A stretch of DNA of 64,000 bases from Rurimicrobium sp040387755 (GCA_040387755.1 JAZKDB010000002.1:1550001-1614000); one strand, 5' to 3'. Positions 53,036 to 62,687 are shown, counted from the first letter of the stretch. Numbers and translations: made by a program. Notes: a model not told the origin generated them from the sequence alone.

Positions 53036-53959
53036 TTAGCCATTTTTGGATAAAATTTCCTGAATACGGAATGCAATCTGGCCGTCTCTGGCATCCATCC
53101 AGATAAAATCTTTGTCCTTTCTAAACCAGGTTAATTGCCTTTTGGCATAATTACGGCTATGCTGCTTTATTTTATCAATGGCATCCAACAAAGTGCTTTT
53201 GTTTTCCAAAAAATCGAATAACTCAGAATAGCCAACAGTGTTCAGGTTTTTTAGATTCCGATTCGGAAAAAGTTGTTCTACTTCCTTGAGCAGCCCTTGC
53301 TCCATCATCAGCTCTACTCTTTCGTTAATTCGTTGGTACAATAGCTCGCGAGGCAATTCCAAAGCAATCTTTATAATCCGGAAAGGCCTGTTCTTTTTGA
53401 TGCCGGTACGAAATGCAGTAATAGAACTGCCAGTAGAGCGCATAAAAGCCAGTGCCCTTAATATCCTTGCAGGATTGTTCATTTCTCCATTGACGACAAA
53501 AAGAGGATCCTCAACAGATATTTGATTGCGCAACCATTCTGTACCATTGTCTAAATAATTTTGGTTTATATCCTGGGCAATTTTTTCATCTACTACAGGC
53601 ATTTCATCAAGGCCGTCACATAGTGCTTTGATATATAAACCGGTGCCACCACATACAACTGCAGTATTATGCTGTGCAAAAATGCTATCGAGATGTTGCA
53701 ATGCAATACGTTCAAAATCTGCAGCACTTAAGGATATTTCGGGAGGATAGCAATCTATAAAATGATGTGGTATGGCCAAGCGCTCATCATTTGTAGGTTG
53801 AGCTGTACCTATTGACATTCCCTGATAACACTGACGGGAATCGGCAGAGATGATTTCGGTACCTAAATGCTGCGCTAATGAGATAGCAATAGCCGTTTTA
53901 CCCACTGCTGTGGGACCTGCAATTACTATAAGTGTCTTGACCATACTGCTTGAATCCAT
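53036..53959 (-). CDS. miaA: tRNA dimethylallyltransferase
   Basis: The 307-residue enzyme has the P-loop GPTAVGKTAIAI, SADSRQCYQGMSIGTAQP, PHHFIDCYPPE and AAVVCGGTGLYIKAL-like VVCGGTGLYIKALCDG. It also shows the C-terminal KQHSRNYAKRQLTWFRKD. It adds a dimethylallyl group to A37 of tRNAs reading UNN codons. A second Met at 53944 (MVKTLIVIAG) is a possible start. The upstream metallophosphoesterase stops 3 bp before it. Confidence 0.96.
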   Translation of the reverse strand: MDSSSMVKTLIVIAGPTAVGKTAIAISLAQHLGTEIISADSRQCYQGMSIGTAQPTNDERLAIPHHFIDCYPPEISLSAADFERIALQHLDSIFAQHNTAVVCGGTGLYIKALCDGLDEMPVVDEKIAQDINQNYLDNGTEWLRNQISVEDPLFVVNGEMNNPARILRALAFMRSTGSSITAFRTGIKKNRPFRIIKIALELPRELLYQRINERVELMMEQGLLKEVEQLFPNRNLKNLNTVGYSELFDFLENKSTLLDAIDKIKQHSRNYAKRQLTWFRKDKDFIWMDARDGQIAFRIQEILSKNG

Positions 53960-53962
53960 GAC

Positions 53963-55207
53963 CTAGCTACTCAACTCCAATAAAGTAATCTCGGGCATAA
54001 TACCAAAACGACCCTGATAGCCTAAAAAGCCAAAGCCACGATTGACGTATAAATATTGTTTGCCTTCATTATACAAACCAGCCCAATATTTATAAATATA
54101 CTGCACAGGACTCCATTTGAGCCATGGAATTTCAACACCAAACTGCATGCCATGTGTATGCCCGCTAAGCGTCAGGTCTATGTCCTGATATTCTGTGCGC
54201 ACCTGATTGGTCCAATGTGAGGGGTCGTGTGAGAGAAGGATTTTAAAAGGAATATTTTTCTCAGGAAGACCCAGATAAGCATCTTTCATACTTCCATACT
54301 TAGGAAAATGGGCTTTCGCACCCCAGTTTTCAATACCCAGCAAGGCTATTTTATCTTCTCCCCTTTCTAAAATAACGTGCTCATTCATCATCAATCTCCA
54401 GCCCATATCTGCATGGATTTTTTTGAGCATGTCCAGATTGGCCACTTTGGCTTCATCACTTGGCCAGCTTACATAATCTCCATAATCATGATTACCTAAT
54501 ATAGAATATACTCCCATAGGAGCCTTGAGTCGGGAAAATATCTTCTGGTATTCACCTACTTCTGTAGAACGGTCATTTACCAAATCTCCGGTGAAGAAAA
54601 TAATATCAGGCTTTAGGTCCAAAGCCATCTGAATGCCTTTATTGACCGCTTCGGGATTATCAAAGCTACCACTATGAATATCTGATAGCTGTACAATTTT
54701 TAGCCCGGCAAAGGCCGCAGGCAAATTGGGGAATCTGACTTTTACCTTTTTTATCTGATAACGATAACGATTTCCAATACCATTGACAAAACCAACTATT
54801 ACACCTGCACCTAAAATTAATGCCAAACGCGACAAAAACATCGAGCGGGTAATACCTGAACTGACCGCTGTCTCCATCGGCACGGATTTAGTCCTGTCAA
54901 TCAACCACAGTACACTTCGTCGGATATCGTCGCCTAACATAATCAGTAGTATAAGTACTTTGCTGACCAGCAGACCAATAGCCAAAGCAATGTAAACAGT
55001 CTTGACGCTGTTTGGCAATTGTACAATACCATTGCGAAGGATAAAAAATCCAGCCCAACATAAAATATCCACCAATACATAAAGGCTCATGACTAAATTC
55101 CGGGCTGTATTGGGTGCGGAACGAAGGGCAGATTTCAATACGATAAAGCTGTAATATTCCGCCAGAGCCAGTACCGCAAAAAACAAAATTATTCGGAAAG
55201 TGTTCAT
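53963..55207 (-). CDS. Membrane-anchored metallophosphoesterase
   Basis: The 414-residue protein has four N-terminal TM helices (about 3-22, 38-57, 70-93, 127-145) and a calcineurin-like domain with the metal ligands in QLSDIHSG, FFTGDLVND, ILGNHDYGD, LLSHDPSHW and LTLSGHTHGM. This architecture is like YkuE/YaeI-type phosphodiesterases that act at the membrane. Substrate unknown. It forms a likely operon with miaA. Confidence 0.93.
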   Translation of the reverse strand: MNTFRIILFFAVLALAEYYSFIVLKSALRSAPNTARNLVMSLYVLVDILCWAGFFILRNGIVQLPNSVKTVYIALAIGLLVSKVLILLIMLGDDIRRSVLWLIDRTKSVPMETAVSSGITRSMFLSRLALILGAGVIVGFVNGIGNRYRYQIKKVKVRFPNLPAAFAGLKIVQLSDIHSGSFDNPEAVNKGIQMALDLKPDIIFFTGDLVNDRSTEVGEYQKIFSRLKAPMGVYSILGNHDYGDYVSWPSDEAKVANLDMLKKIHADMGWRLMMNEHVILERGEDKIALLGIENWGAKAHFPKYGSMKDAYLGLPEKNIPFKILLSHDPSHWTNQVRTEYQDIDLTLSGHTHGMQFGVEIPWLKWSPVQYIYKYWAGLYNEGKQYLYVNRGFGFLGYQGRFGIMPEITLLELSS

Positions 55208-55357
55208 TTTCTTGAAAAGGAAATAAATATTTGAGCGACAAAGGTAGAATGTCCGTTGGTATGAAAATGTTACAAATTGTAAGAATTCCTTAAAACATTC
55301 AAATATTCAATTTTTAAAATAATTTGAAACTGCTATAGTATTTTACGTGCTAATTAT

Positions 55358-55365
55358 TAGCTTTG
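55358..55365 (+). promoter_or_regulatory. -7 box before the paired lipoprotein genes
   Basis: TAGCTTTG fits TAnnTTTG and lies 26 bp before the ATG at 55392. No clear TTG lies at the right distance. Confidence 0.4.
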
Positions 55366-55391
55366 TAGCAAATCATTATTTTACGAGACTT

Positions 55392-55835
55392 ATGAAAAGA
55401 ATAGTATTTGGCCTAAGTATGGGCGCATTGTTGCTACATGCATCTTGCAAAAAAGATTTAGGGGGCTTAACTGAAAACTCTTGGTCAGTTTCGGGAAAAA
55501 CCTACACAGCCAGTACTGTTGATGTTTCTTCTTCCAGCAATTTCATTAGCGCATCTAATGGCACAGGATCTTCAATAGACTTTTCTTTCAAAACACTGCC
55601 CTCGTCAAACACAGACTTAGACATTAATGATGTTGCTTATACCAACTCTGAAGTCGCTATCCGCACTATCTTGAGTGGCAGTATTATATACAATAGTGTT
55701 CCAAGTAAAGGAACGTTCCTTTCTCTGAGAGTCAATAATGGAAAATATACACTCATAGGCAACAATATAAAAATGGTGAATGCAAAATCACCAAAAGACA
55801 CCGTTATAGTATCTACCAATATTGTTCAACCTTAG
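55392..55835 (+). CDS. Small lipoprotein, first of a related pair
   Basis: The ATG at 55392 (MKRIVFGLSMG) gives a lipobox HASC; a start at 55347 would add 15 residues before it. The 147-residue lipoprotein has ENSWSVSGKTYTAST after a short linker and further beta strands. The NSW-V-G-TY pattern recurs in the next gene (NTWLVNTDTFGPS), so the two are probably paralogues. Function unknown. Confidence 0.78.
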   Translation: MKRIVFGLSMGALLLHASCKKDLGGLTENSWSVSGKTYTASTVDVSSSSNFISASNGTGSSIDFSFKTLPSSNTDLDINDVAYTNSEVAIRTILSGSIIYNSVPSKGTFLSLRVNNGKYTLIGNNIKMVNAKSPKDTVIVSTNIVQP

Positions 55836-55879
55836 TCAATACCCCAATTTCTTAATACTATTTCTACCAAATTAATACA

Positions 55880-56347
55880 ATGAAAAAACTTCACCTCCTG
55901 ATTTTCGCAGCGCTTACTTTTATAGTTATCTCTTGTACAAAAGAGTATCCTGAACCGGTTTACACGCCTGAAAAAAATACCTGGTTAGTTAATACCGATA
56001 CCTTCGGACCGTCTAATTTCAAGTATTACGATACTGCAAACCTTATGTATGGTGGAATTAAAGGTGTTGGTTCTGTAACCATCAAATTCAGAGAAAAACC
56101 AAAAACTGATGGTGAATATGTGTTTCGTGAAAAGGCTGACGAGGTAAATGAGTTGAGTATACTGATTATTGACAGTGTCAGTAAGCTTTATTGGCAAAGT
56201 ACAGACAATGATGGCCTTGCTCTGAAAGCTGAGCAATTTGCCAATGTTACAGTGAATGGCAGTAATATCGGTGTGGCTTTCAACAATAAATGGCTGAAAC
56301 GTACTGACAATGTAGACAAAGCTAAAGTCTCCATTAATATAGAATAG
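55880..56347 (+). CDS. Small lipoprotein, second of a related pair
   Basis: The 155-residue lipoprotein has lipobox VISC (Cys19), then KNTWLVNTDTFGPSNFKYYD and beta strands ending AKVSINIE. It resembles the preceding gene in length, order of strands and N-terminal pattern, and lies 44 bp after it. A terminator follows. Confidence 0.8.
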   Translation: MKKLHLLIFAALTFIVISCTKEYPEPVYTPEKNTWLVNTDTFGPSNFKYYDTANLMYGGIKGVGSVTIKFREKPKTDGEYVFREKADEVNELSILIIDSVSKLYWQSTDNDGLALKAEQFANVTVNGSNIGVAFNNKWLKRTDNVDKAKVSINIE

Positions 56348-56366
56348 ATAAAAATGATTCTTACCC

Positions 56367-56400
56367 AAAACCGCTTAATATCTCTTAGGCGGTTTTTTTT
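56367..56400 (+). terminator. Terminator after the lipoprotein pair
   Basis: Arms AAAACCGCTTAA and TTAGGCGGTTTT with one GT pair, loop TATCTC, then T residues. Confidence 0.85.
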
Positions 56401-56446
56401 ATGATTTCAATTGGAGAAAATTAAATGCGGCAATAATCCATTCCAT

Positions 56447-56454
56447 TAACTTTG
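56447..56454 (+). promoter_or_regulatory. -7 box before bshC
   Basis: TAACTTTG fits TAnnTTTG. It lies 26 bp before the TTG start at 56481, which supports that start. No clear -33 TTG is seen. Confidence 0.5.
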
Positions 56455-56480
56455 AGATTCAAAACTTAAAAAAACATCTC

Positions 56481-58085
56481 TTGGATACAGACTGTACATA
56501 CATCAGCTATGACCAAACCAATTCTTTCTCCGAATTGGTGTATGATTACATAAACAACAACAAAAAGATTGCTCCTTTTTATCAATTTGAGCCAAATGCA
56601 CAAGGAATAAACCTGGCAATTGAGCAGAGAAAAAACTACGCTACAAACAGGGAAGCTCTGACAAAAATCCTGAATAAGCAATATGCTCAATTGCCTGCAA
56701 TCGCATCTGTAAACGATAATATAAAATCTCTGCTGAGCAAAAATACATTCACAATATGTACAGCTCACCAACCCAATTTGGCAACAGGATACTTATACTT
56801 TTTTTACAAAATTCTTCATGCCATTAAAATGTCTGAGGAGTTGAACCAGCAATATCCCGAACAGCATTTTGTACCGGTCTATTATATAGGTAGCGAGGAT
56901 AATGATTTGGATGAACTGGGACAATTTTGGTATGAAAACAAAAAGTATAAATGGGATGCAGACGGGCAAACTGGCGCTGTTGGCAGGATGGATACTAAAA
57001 GCTTAAAACCGCTGTTCGAAGAGTTATTTAAAAAACTTGGCCCTCCAGGAGCAAACTGTGAAGAATTAATCAATTTGTTGGATGAAAGTTATGTGCAACA
57101 TAAAACAATTGGAGCAGCAACACAATATCTGGTTCATCAACTATTTGGCCGATATGGCCTGATAATTATTAATCCTGATGATGCTGAGCTGAAATCCCTC
57201 TTTAAAGATATTATTTCAGACGAACTGTTCCATCAACATTCCTTTCCTATAGTTAGCAATCAATCAAAATTATTGGCAGAACTATACAAAGCACAGGCAT
57301 TCCCCAGAGAAATTAATCTCTTTTATCTTAAAGACAATTTGCGTGAAAGAATAGAAAAGCTTGGAGAAAATTGGATAGTTATTAATACAAATCTGATTTT
57401 TTCTGAGGAAGAACTAAAAGAAGAATTGGATAAGCATCCCGAACGGTTCAGTCCTAACGTGATTTTAAGGGGACTATTTCAAGAAACTATTTTACCAAAT
57501 ATTTGCTTTATTGGTGGAGGTGCTGAAGTTGCTTATTGGTTGCAGCTGAAACCTCTTTTTGATTATTACAAGGTATTTTATCCTGCAATATTCCTGCGTC
57601 AATCTGTACAAATTATCAATGAACAGGCATGGCAAATAATCAATCGTTTACAATGTTCTGTAGCAGAAACGTTTCTCCCTGAAAACAATCTAACAAAACT
57701 ACTTTTAGCCCGAAAAAACAAATCATCCTGGCATCTGGATAGTGAACGACAATCGATTGAAACAATCTTCAGTACAATTGCAGAAAAAGCAATGAAAACT
57801 GATGCGACATTAGAAAAATCAGCCTTCGCCGCATTAGCAAAAATGGAAAAGCAGTTGCTGATAATAGAACAAAAAATATACCGTGCCGAGAAAAGAAAAG
57901 AAAAGGAAACAGTAGACCAAATCACAAGATTGAAAGTTGCAATACAACCTAATGGCGGGCTACAGGAAAGGGTTGAGAATTTTATTCCTTACTACCTCCA
58001 GTATGGTTTCAAGATTTTTGATAGAATAAAAAACAACATTCTACCTTTCGACAATCAATTTCTTATCATTCACCCTTCAAAATGA
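56481..58085 (+). CDS. bshC: Bacillithiol biosynthesis cysteine-adding enzyme BshC
   Basis: The start is a TTG at 56481, chosen because the protein then has the usual BshC N-terminus (DTDCTYISYDQTNSFSELV) and no ATG fits. The 534-residue cytoplasmic protein has the HUP-type core CTAHQPNLATGYLYFFYK, VPVYYIGSEDNDLDELG and FIGGGAEVAYWLQLKPLFD. A C-terminal coiled coil (AKMEKQLLIIEQKIYRAEKR) follows. BshC joins cysteine to GlcN-malate to give bacillithiol. BshA and BshB are not in the window. Confidence 0.94.
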   Translation: MDTDCTYISYDQTNSFSELVYDYINNNKKIAPFYQFEPNAQGINLAIEQRKNYATNREALTKILNKQYAQLPAIASVNDNIKSLLSKNTFTICTAHQPNLATGYLYFFYKILHAIKMSEELNQQYPEQHFVPVYYIGSEDNDLDELGQFWYENKKYKWDADGQTGAVGRMDTKSLKPLFEELFKKLGPPGANCEELINLLDESYVQHKTIGAATQYLVHQLFGRYGLIIINPDDAELKSLFKDIISDELFHQHSFPIVSNQSKLLAELYKAQAFPREINLFYLKDNLRERIEKLGENWIVINTNLIFSEEELKEELDKHPERFSPNVILRGLFQETILPNICFIGGGAEVAYWLQLKPLFDYYKVFYPAIFLRQSVQIINEQAWQIINRLQCSVAETFLPENNLTKLLLARKNKSSWHLDSERQSIETIFSTIAEKAMKTDATLEKSAFAALAKMEKQLLIIEQKIYRAEKRKEKETVDQITRLKVAIQPNGGLQERVENFIPYYLQYGFKIFDRIKNNILPFDNQFLIIHPSK

Positions 58086-58091
58086 ATATGA

Positions 58092-58781
58092 ATGAACACC
58101 TCAATTACTCATTTCAAATACTATTTATTGAAAAAGTTAAGTATCGTTTTGCTGCTTACTTTATCATTGTGTGTGCAAAGCAAAGCTCAGGTCCTTTCTG
58201 CGGCCAATCCAACTAAAAAGTCAAAAATCCTGCCTAAACTATATGCTGGTGTCAAATTTGGAGCCAACTTCTCCTACCTATCCGGTACCAATTGGGAGAA
58301 TGGTATCAAATCAAATATCGTAGGTGGTGCATTTGGAGGAGTCAAAGGTATGGGGCTGGGCGCTCAGGCAGAGGCCCTGTTTGAACAATCAGATTATACA
58401 ACAGGATCTGGATTTTTCAACTTATATAAGAGCTATTATAACAATGTGAGCGATTCTTTGAAAAAAGGTACTTTCCGTGTCAATAAGCTGTGCTTACCCA
58501 TACTCGTTCAGGTACGATTGGCAAAGGTTTTGTGGTTGCAAACCGGTATACAGTTTTATGGCATTGTTAATGTAAAAGACAATTCCGGTATGATAAAAGA
58601 CGCTAAGCAATTGTTTCGGACAGGCAACACTGCCGGAATTATTGGTGCAACATTCCATTTAGGAAATGCAGATATTGGCGCAAGGGCTTTATTTGATTTT
58701 CAGAATTTAAACAACCTTTACTCCACTGATGTCTGGAGACAATATATGATTCAGGCTCATGTAGGAATAAAGCTATTTTAA
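58092..58781 (+). CDS. Outer-membrane beta-barrel protein (PorT-like family)
   Basis: The 229-residue protein has a signal peptide (KLSIVLLLTLSLCVQSKAQ) and then an eight-strand barrel pattern: GVKFGANFSYLSG, GLGAQAEALFEQS, LCLPILVQVRL, LQTGIQFYGIV, and a C-terminal AHVGIKLF. It resembles the OMP_b-brl_2 family that includes PorT. It follows bshC by 6 bp and converges on the glycosyltransferase gene with a 4-bp overlap. Confidence 0.85.
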   Translation: MNTSITHFKYYLLKKLSIVLLLTLSLCVQSKAQVLSAANPTKKSKILPKLYAGVKFGANFSYLSGTNWENGIKSNIVGGAFGGVKGMGLGAQAEALFEQSDYTTGSGFFNLYKSYYNNVSDSLKKGTFRVNKLCLPILVQVRLAKVLWLQTGIQFYGIVNVKDNSGMIKDAKQLFRTGNTAGIIGATFHLGNADIGARALFDFQNLNNLYSTDVWRQYMIQAHVGIKLF

Positions 58782-59890
58782 ACATGAACCTGCACTTCCT
58801 TCAACCATTTTTCTAAAACAGCTTTGTGAAGCTCAAAGGCATCTCCATACTGTATTGTTCTGTATGGAAATAATGTAGCGTTAAGAATCGATGTTTGTAT
58901 ATCAAATTTTTGTTGACGCGCAGACATGAAAATTTTCTTTTCATGCATCAGCTTAGCAAGGTATTCCTGCTCTGTCTGACCAGGAGTGGGAATCAGAATT
59001 GCTTTTTTGCCCATAGCCAGCAAATCCATCAGAGAAGAATATCCACTACGACAAATAACAATTGATGCTGCTCCTATTGCAATAACGAGTTCCTTTTCAC
59101 TAAGCCTCTTATGATAACTAATGTGATCCGGAATCACTGGTGGCTGAATAGCAGTATCACTACCTTCAACGTAGATAAAATGCTTATCTGATTTTATGGC
59201 TTTCTTCCACAACATTTCTGACAATATAGTCCTTTGTGGCTCTGCACCGGAAAGCAAAACCAATACTATAAAGTCATCGTCCTTCCTCTTCTTTTCCGAT
59301 AAGTCAGCACATTGCGATAACAAACCTATATATTCTGTTTCAATTTTTGGGAATACAGCCGGATGGGCCAAAACACCACTCAGACCGTCATCTTCAGGAA
59401 CATCTACTACCCAACAGCGACTAAATTTTTCAATAAAGCGATAATGGATTTTCAATAATACCCTGTCAAAATAGCTACTCATTCCAGAACGTATCTGCAA
59501 TTGATGAGTCATCAATATGCAAGGCACATGCGAAGAATACAAGCCATATCTATTGTCAGAAATTACCGCATCAATATGATGAGATTTAATGATATTCTGC
59601 AGCCATAGGTGTTCTTTCTTGATACATCTTTTCAGACGCGGAATTTGAGCTATAATTTTGGGTAGCAAGCCTGTTTTTGTCTTTGCATATTGTACATTAT
59701 ATCCCTCCAGATCTAACATTTCTACGAGAGGGAAATTCTGCCTTATATATATCTGTTGGTTAGTATCCCCGGCAAAAACAACCTGATGTCCCAATTTTAT
59801 GATTTGCTTTATAACAGGCACACAGCGGGTTACATGGCCCAACCCCCAATCTAATGGAGCTACAAGTATCCGAAGCTGCTTTTTGTTCAC
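58778..59890 (-). CDS. MurG-like (GT28-type) glycosyltransferase
   Basis: The gene starts with GTG at 59890. The 370-residue protein has the N-terminal Rossmann half RILVAPLDWGLGHVTRCVP and the C-terminal nucleotide-sugar half with IVICRSGYSSLMDLLAMGKK and PTPGQTEQEYLA, the pattern of UDP-N-acetylglucosamine transferases. No TM segment is seen. Acceptor unknown. Another glycosyltransferase lies nearby on the same strand (60337-61536). Confidence 0.88.
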   Translation of the reverse strand: MNKKQLRILVAPLDWGLGHVTRCVPVIKQIIKLGHQVVFAGDTNQQIYIRQNFPLVEMLDLEGYNVQYAKTKTGLLPKIIAQIPRLKRCIKKEHLWLQNIIKSHHIDAVISDNRYGLYSSHVPCILMTHQLQIRSGMSSYFDRVLLKIHYRFIEKFSRCWVVDVPEDDGLSGVLAHPAVFPKIETEYIGLLSQCADLSEKKRKDDDFIVLVLLSGAEPQRTILSEMLWKKAIKSDKHFIYVEGSDTAIQPPVIPDHISYHKRLSEKELVIAIGAASIVICRSGYSSLMDLLAMGKKAILIPTPGQTEQEYLAKLMHEKKIFMSARQQKFDIQTSILNATLFPYRTIQYGDAFELHKAVLEKWLKEVQVHV

Positions 59891-59923
59891 CTGATTTTGT
59901 TATTTTTACAAATGTAGAACATT

Positions 59924-60070
59924 ATGAAACGGAGCAAAATTTTTACGGTACTCATTTTATTGACAATTGGATTTGGATATGCAACAACCATGTCTGCATG
60001 CAAATCCACCAAAAGAAAAGGTTGCGGTTGTGGTGCAGACCTAAACAGAATGTACAAACCACGAAGATAA
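59924..60070 (+). CDS. 48-residue lipoprotein with CGCG motif
   Basis: The frame MKRSKIFTVLILLTIGFGYA leads to the lipobox MSAC (Cys26), then KSTKRKGCGCGADLNRMYKP and RR before TAA. The mature peptide is only 23 residues, basic, with two further Cys. I recall such very short CGCG lipoproteins from other Bacteroidota but cannot verify it. It lies divergent from the GTG-started glycosyltransferase. Function unknown. Confidence 0.7.
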   Translation: MKRSKIFTVLILLTIGFGYATTMSACKSTKRKGCGCGADLNRMYKPRR

Positions 60071-60097
60071 TTTGTTTAATTTCTTATATGCTATTTT

Positions 60098-60340
60098 ATG
60101 CTTTGGCAAAGAAAACAAAATTGGTATTATTTTGATACAGGTCTGATGGGACGACATCATAAGGATGCTGACTTTTTAAAAAAATGGTATTATCAAAAAT
60201 CAATAAACGGGGAGATTGCAAGCTACTTTGAAGTTATAGATTTACAGAGATATAAAGTCATTTCCAAACCACAAAAGGTACAGGTCGCCTTGCGCGAAAA
60301 AAGAAATACGGCTTTCATTTTCTTTGCCTGCCTCAATTAA
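60098..60340 (+). CDS. Small hypothetical protein
   Basis: The 80-residue frame reads MLWQRKQNWYYFDTGLMGRH and on through YEFEVIDLQRYK-like SYFEVIDLQRYKVIS to FFACLN. It is rich in aromatic and basic residues, has no signal peptide and lies 27 bp after the 48-residue lipoprotein gene. It occupies space not used by any other gene, but I know no relatives. Confidence 0.4.
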   Translation: MLWQRKQNWYYFDTGLMGRHHKDADFLKKWYYQKSINGEIASYFEVIDLQRYKVISKPQKVQVALREKRNTAFIFFACLN

Positions 60341-61536
60341 ACAGAGGCAAGAAAATTAAGAAAATCTTCATCTTGCCTTTCTTTATTGAACATCATTTCG
60401 CTGCAGTTGATGCAGTTATTTCTCATTGTTTCGTATACCTCATCAGTCATCACCATTAGTTGTGCAATATTCCGGCTCAATTGTAACATATCGCCAGAAG
60501 AGCTGACAAAACCGATTTTGTTTGATTGGACAATTTCTGCGGCTTCTCCTTCTCCACTAAACAATACCGGCAAACCATTAGCCATTGCATTAAATATCTT
60601 GGATGGTACCGCTCCGTGTATAGAAGTACTTAAAGGAATAAGCATAGCATGGTAAGCCGAGAGCATGGAAGGAATCGACTCTGCGGGCAAAGAACCCAAA
60701 TAGCAGACACCTTTTTCCGGATGTTTGTCTATCCACTCCATTATTTTCACTTGCTGAAATCCTTGGCCATAAATGTGCAATTCGGTGCCAAGTGCTGCAA
60801 AATCAATCGCCTCCAAAATACCCAAAACGCCCTGCGCAATTCCTAAAAGGCCGGCATAAACGATTTTTCTTTTACCCTCAGGTCTGCTCATTTTTGCCTC
60901 GATGGAATTGGGCTGCAGATTCCGGTAAACAAAGGAAACTTGTTTATTCTCTGACTGTTCGATGTGCTTCTTTATCGTTAATGACTGTACCGTAAACGCA
61001 TCTGCCATTTGATACATTGTTTGTTCCAGCCTTTGCAAAAAACGATAAAATCTACCTTCCTTTATAAAACCCAAATCATGTGCAGACTGCGGCCACAAAT
61101 CACTAACGTTTAAAATAATTTTTGCTTTGCTTCGCTTAGCAATCCTAAGCCCAAAATAACCTGTCACAAAAGGTGGGCTGCTGACTATTATCAAATCAGG
61201 ATTTGAGTTACTCAATTGCCTTCCGGCTAATAAATAAAGCGATGCAGTATAACTGAATAAACTAAGAACACGCTTCCATTTATTGGATGAGTTAGTAGGT
61301 ATTAACCAGGTTCGTATAACACTGATTCCATGAAAATTTTCTTTAGCAATAATCTTGTCTTTATAATCATTAAAAATACTGCCGGTAGGGTAATTGGGCA
61401 TTGCACAAATGACAGTTACCTCGTAATTGCTTTGCAACAATACTTTTGCCAGATGAAACATACGGACAGGTGCCGCACCGGTTTCGGGCGGAAATGAAGA
61501 ACACAGAAGTGTGATACGTTTTTTTGGACTATTCAT
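60337..61536 (-). CDS. Glycosyltransferase family 4 (WbuB/WcaI-like)
   Basis: The 399-residue protein has a GT-B fold: the N-terminal part with CSSFPPETGAAPVRMFHLAK and IILNVSDLWPQSAHDLGFI, then KIVYAGLLGIAQGVLGILEA and SIHGAVPSKIFNAMANGLPV with the conserved Glu-type region replaced by VPSKIFN as in WbuB. Such enzymes add sugars to lipid-linked polysaccharide intermediates. It overlaps the PagL-like gene start by 1 nt, so the two are translationally coupled. Confidence 0.92.
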   Translation of the reverse strand: MNSPKKRITLLCSSFPPETGAAPVRMFHLAKVLLQSNYEVTVICAMPNYPTGSIFNDYKDKIIAKENFHGISVIRTWLIPTNSSNKWKRVLSLFSYTASLYLLAGRQLSNSNPDLIIVSSPPFVTGYFGLRIAKRSKAKIILNVSDLWPQSAHDLGFIKEGRFYRFLQRLEQTMYQMADAFTVQSLTIKKHIEQSENKQVSFVYRNLQPNSIEAKMSRPEGKRKIVYAGLLGIAQGVLGILEAIDFAALGTELHIYGQGFQQVKIMEWIDKHPEKGVCYLGSLPAESIPSMLSAYHAMLIPLSTSIHGAVPSKIFNAMANGLPVLFSGEGEAAEIVQSNKIGFVSSSGDMLQLSRNIAQLMVMTDEVYETMRNNCINCSEMMFNKERQDEDFLNFLASV

Positions 61537-62687
61537 TACATTGCTATACCAATGCCCAATTCTGCAAGTTCGGCAGTTGCAAAATGTGTTTTTAAAAGTG
61601 TGCTTATGGTCATTTCTTTAATCAATCCCTTTTCTTTTTGTATCAAATACCAATTCATTCCGAGACGTTGATAAATAGGCGCCTTCGCTAATAGTGTCTG
61701 CCTTACGTATACACCCAATTGCATATAAAGGCCTACCCTGCCATATAAAAACTCATGTGCGCCATACAGCCCGGCATTCCAGGCCCTAGTGTGTTCTTTA
61801 CCTGGCTCAAGAGCTTGTAATCGCATAAAGTCATAGACATACTGATGATAAGCATAATCCAAACCAATCAGCACTTTATTTTTAGCCCAATACCTTTTGC
61901 TTAATGAAACTGAACTTATATAAACAGGTGTAGCTGCACTTCCTGCGCTTTCACCTGTTGTTAAAGCGATTCCCTGTCTTATTTGAAATAACATCCTGTT
62001 TTTAAGTTCCGGCATTTTCCGCATAATCTTTGGCGGATTGGAAGTGTTGGGGAAATAACGGAAACCAATATGCGCTCCCAAAAGATTAATACCCAGATTG
62101 GGGAGCCTGAATTTTGCAGCAGACATGTGTGTAAAACTTATGCCACCCTGTATATCCCAATGGTTGTTGAGATGATATCGAAGATCAGAGGATAACAAAC
62201 TAAAATTATTGATGCGAGAGCCCATTGCACTGTTTACCGTATCCCAATAAGGCGCATAAGGCCTGTATTGCTTGCTGACAAAACCTAAGGACATACCAAA
62301 CCTGAGTGTCCATTCCCAATCAGACTGCCGAAGTAAAGGCAATTCAAGATTTGGGTAAATACCAATGCCTTGACCAAAAAGATCTTTATCATAATAAGTA
62401 TAGGTAATACCCAAGCCAATAGTCGGATAATTACGCCTTTGCTGCCATGCAGCACGGCCGTTGGTCTTCCAAACCAAATTAAGCTCCCCTCCACCTGAAA
62501 TATCGGGAATAGCACCCTGAAACTTCTTGGTATGCTTAAATATTCGTCCGGCCACCACATTACTTTCTATGCCAAAACCGGGTTTAACATTTTGCGCCAT
62601 TGCCGACCAATAAAAACAAATTCCCGTTACCAAAAAAAAGGTAAAGCGAACCGGTTTAAAACAATTTAGGTCAATAATACTGGGCAT
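61536..62687 (-). CDS. PagL-like lipid A 3-O-deacylase family protein
   Basis: The 383-residue outer-membrane protein has a signal peptide (1-31) and then paired beta strands. The PagL hallmark lies in ISFTHMSAAKFRLPNLGIN (His and Ser of the active site; Ser-Asn in PagL becomes Ser-Ala). It is twice as long as Pseudomonas PagL and includes a second barrel-like half (about 215-383). Deacylation of lipid A is the family role. Activity here is uncertain because the acidic residue is not evident. Confidence 0.85.
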   Translation of the reverse strand: MPSIIDLNCFKPVRFTFFLVTGICFYWSAMAQNVKPGFGIESNVVAGRIFKHTKKFQGAIPDISGGGELNLVWKTNGRAAWQQRRNYPTIGLGITYTYYDKDLFGQGIGIYPNLELPLLRQSDWEWTLRFGMSLGFVSKQYRPYAPYWDTVNSAMGSRINNFSLLSSDLRYHLNNHWDIQGGISFTHMSAAKFRLPNLGINLLGAHIGFRYFPNTSNPPKIMRKMPELKNRMLFQIRQGIALTTGESAGSAATPVYISSVSLSKRYWAKNKVLIGLDYAYHQYVYDFMRLQALEPGKEHTRAWNAGLYGAHEFLYGRVGLYMQLGVYVRQTLLAKAPIYQRLGMNWYLIQKEKGLIKEMTISTLLKTHFATAELAELGIGIAM

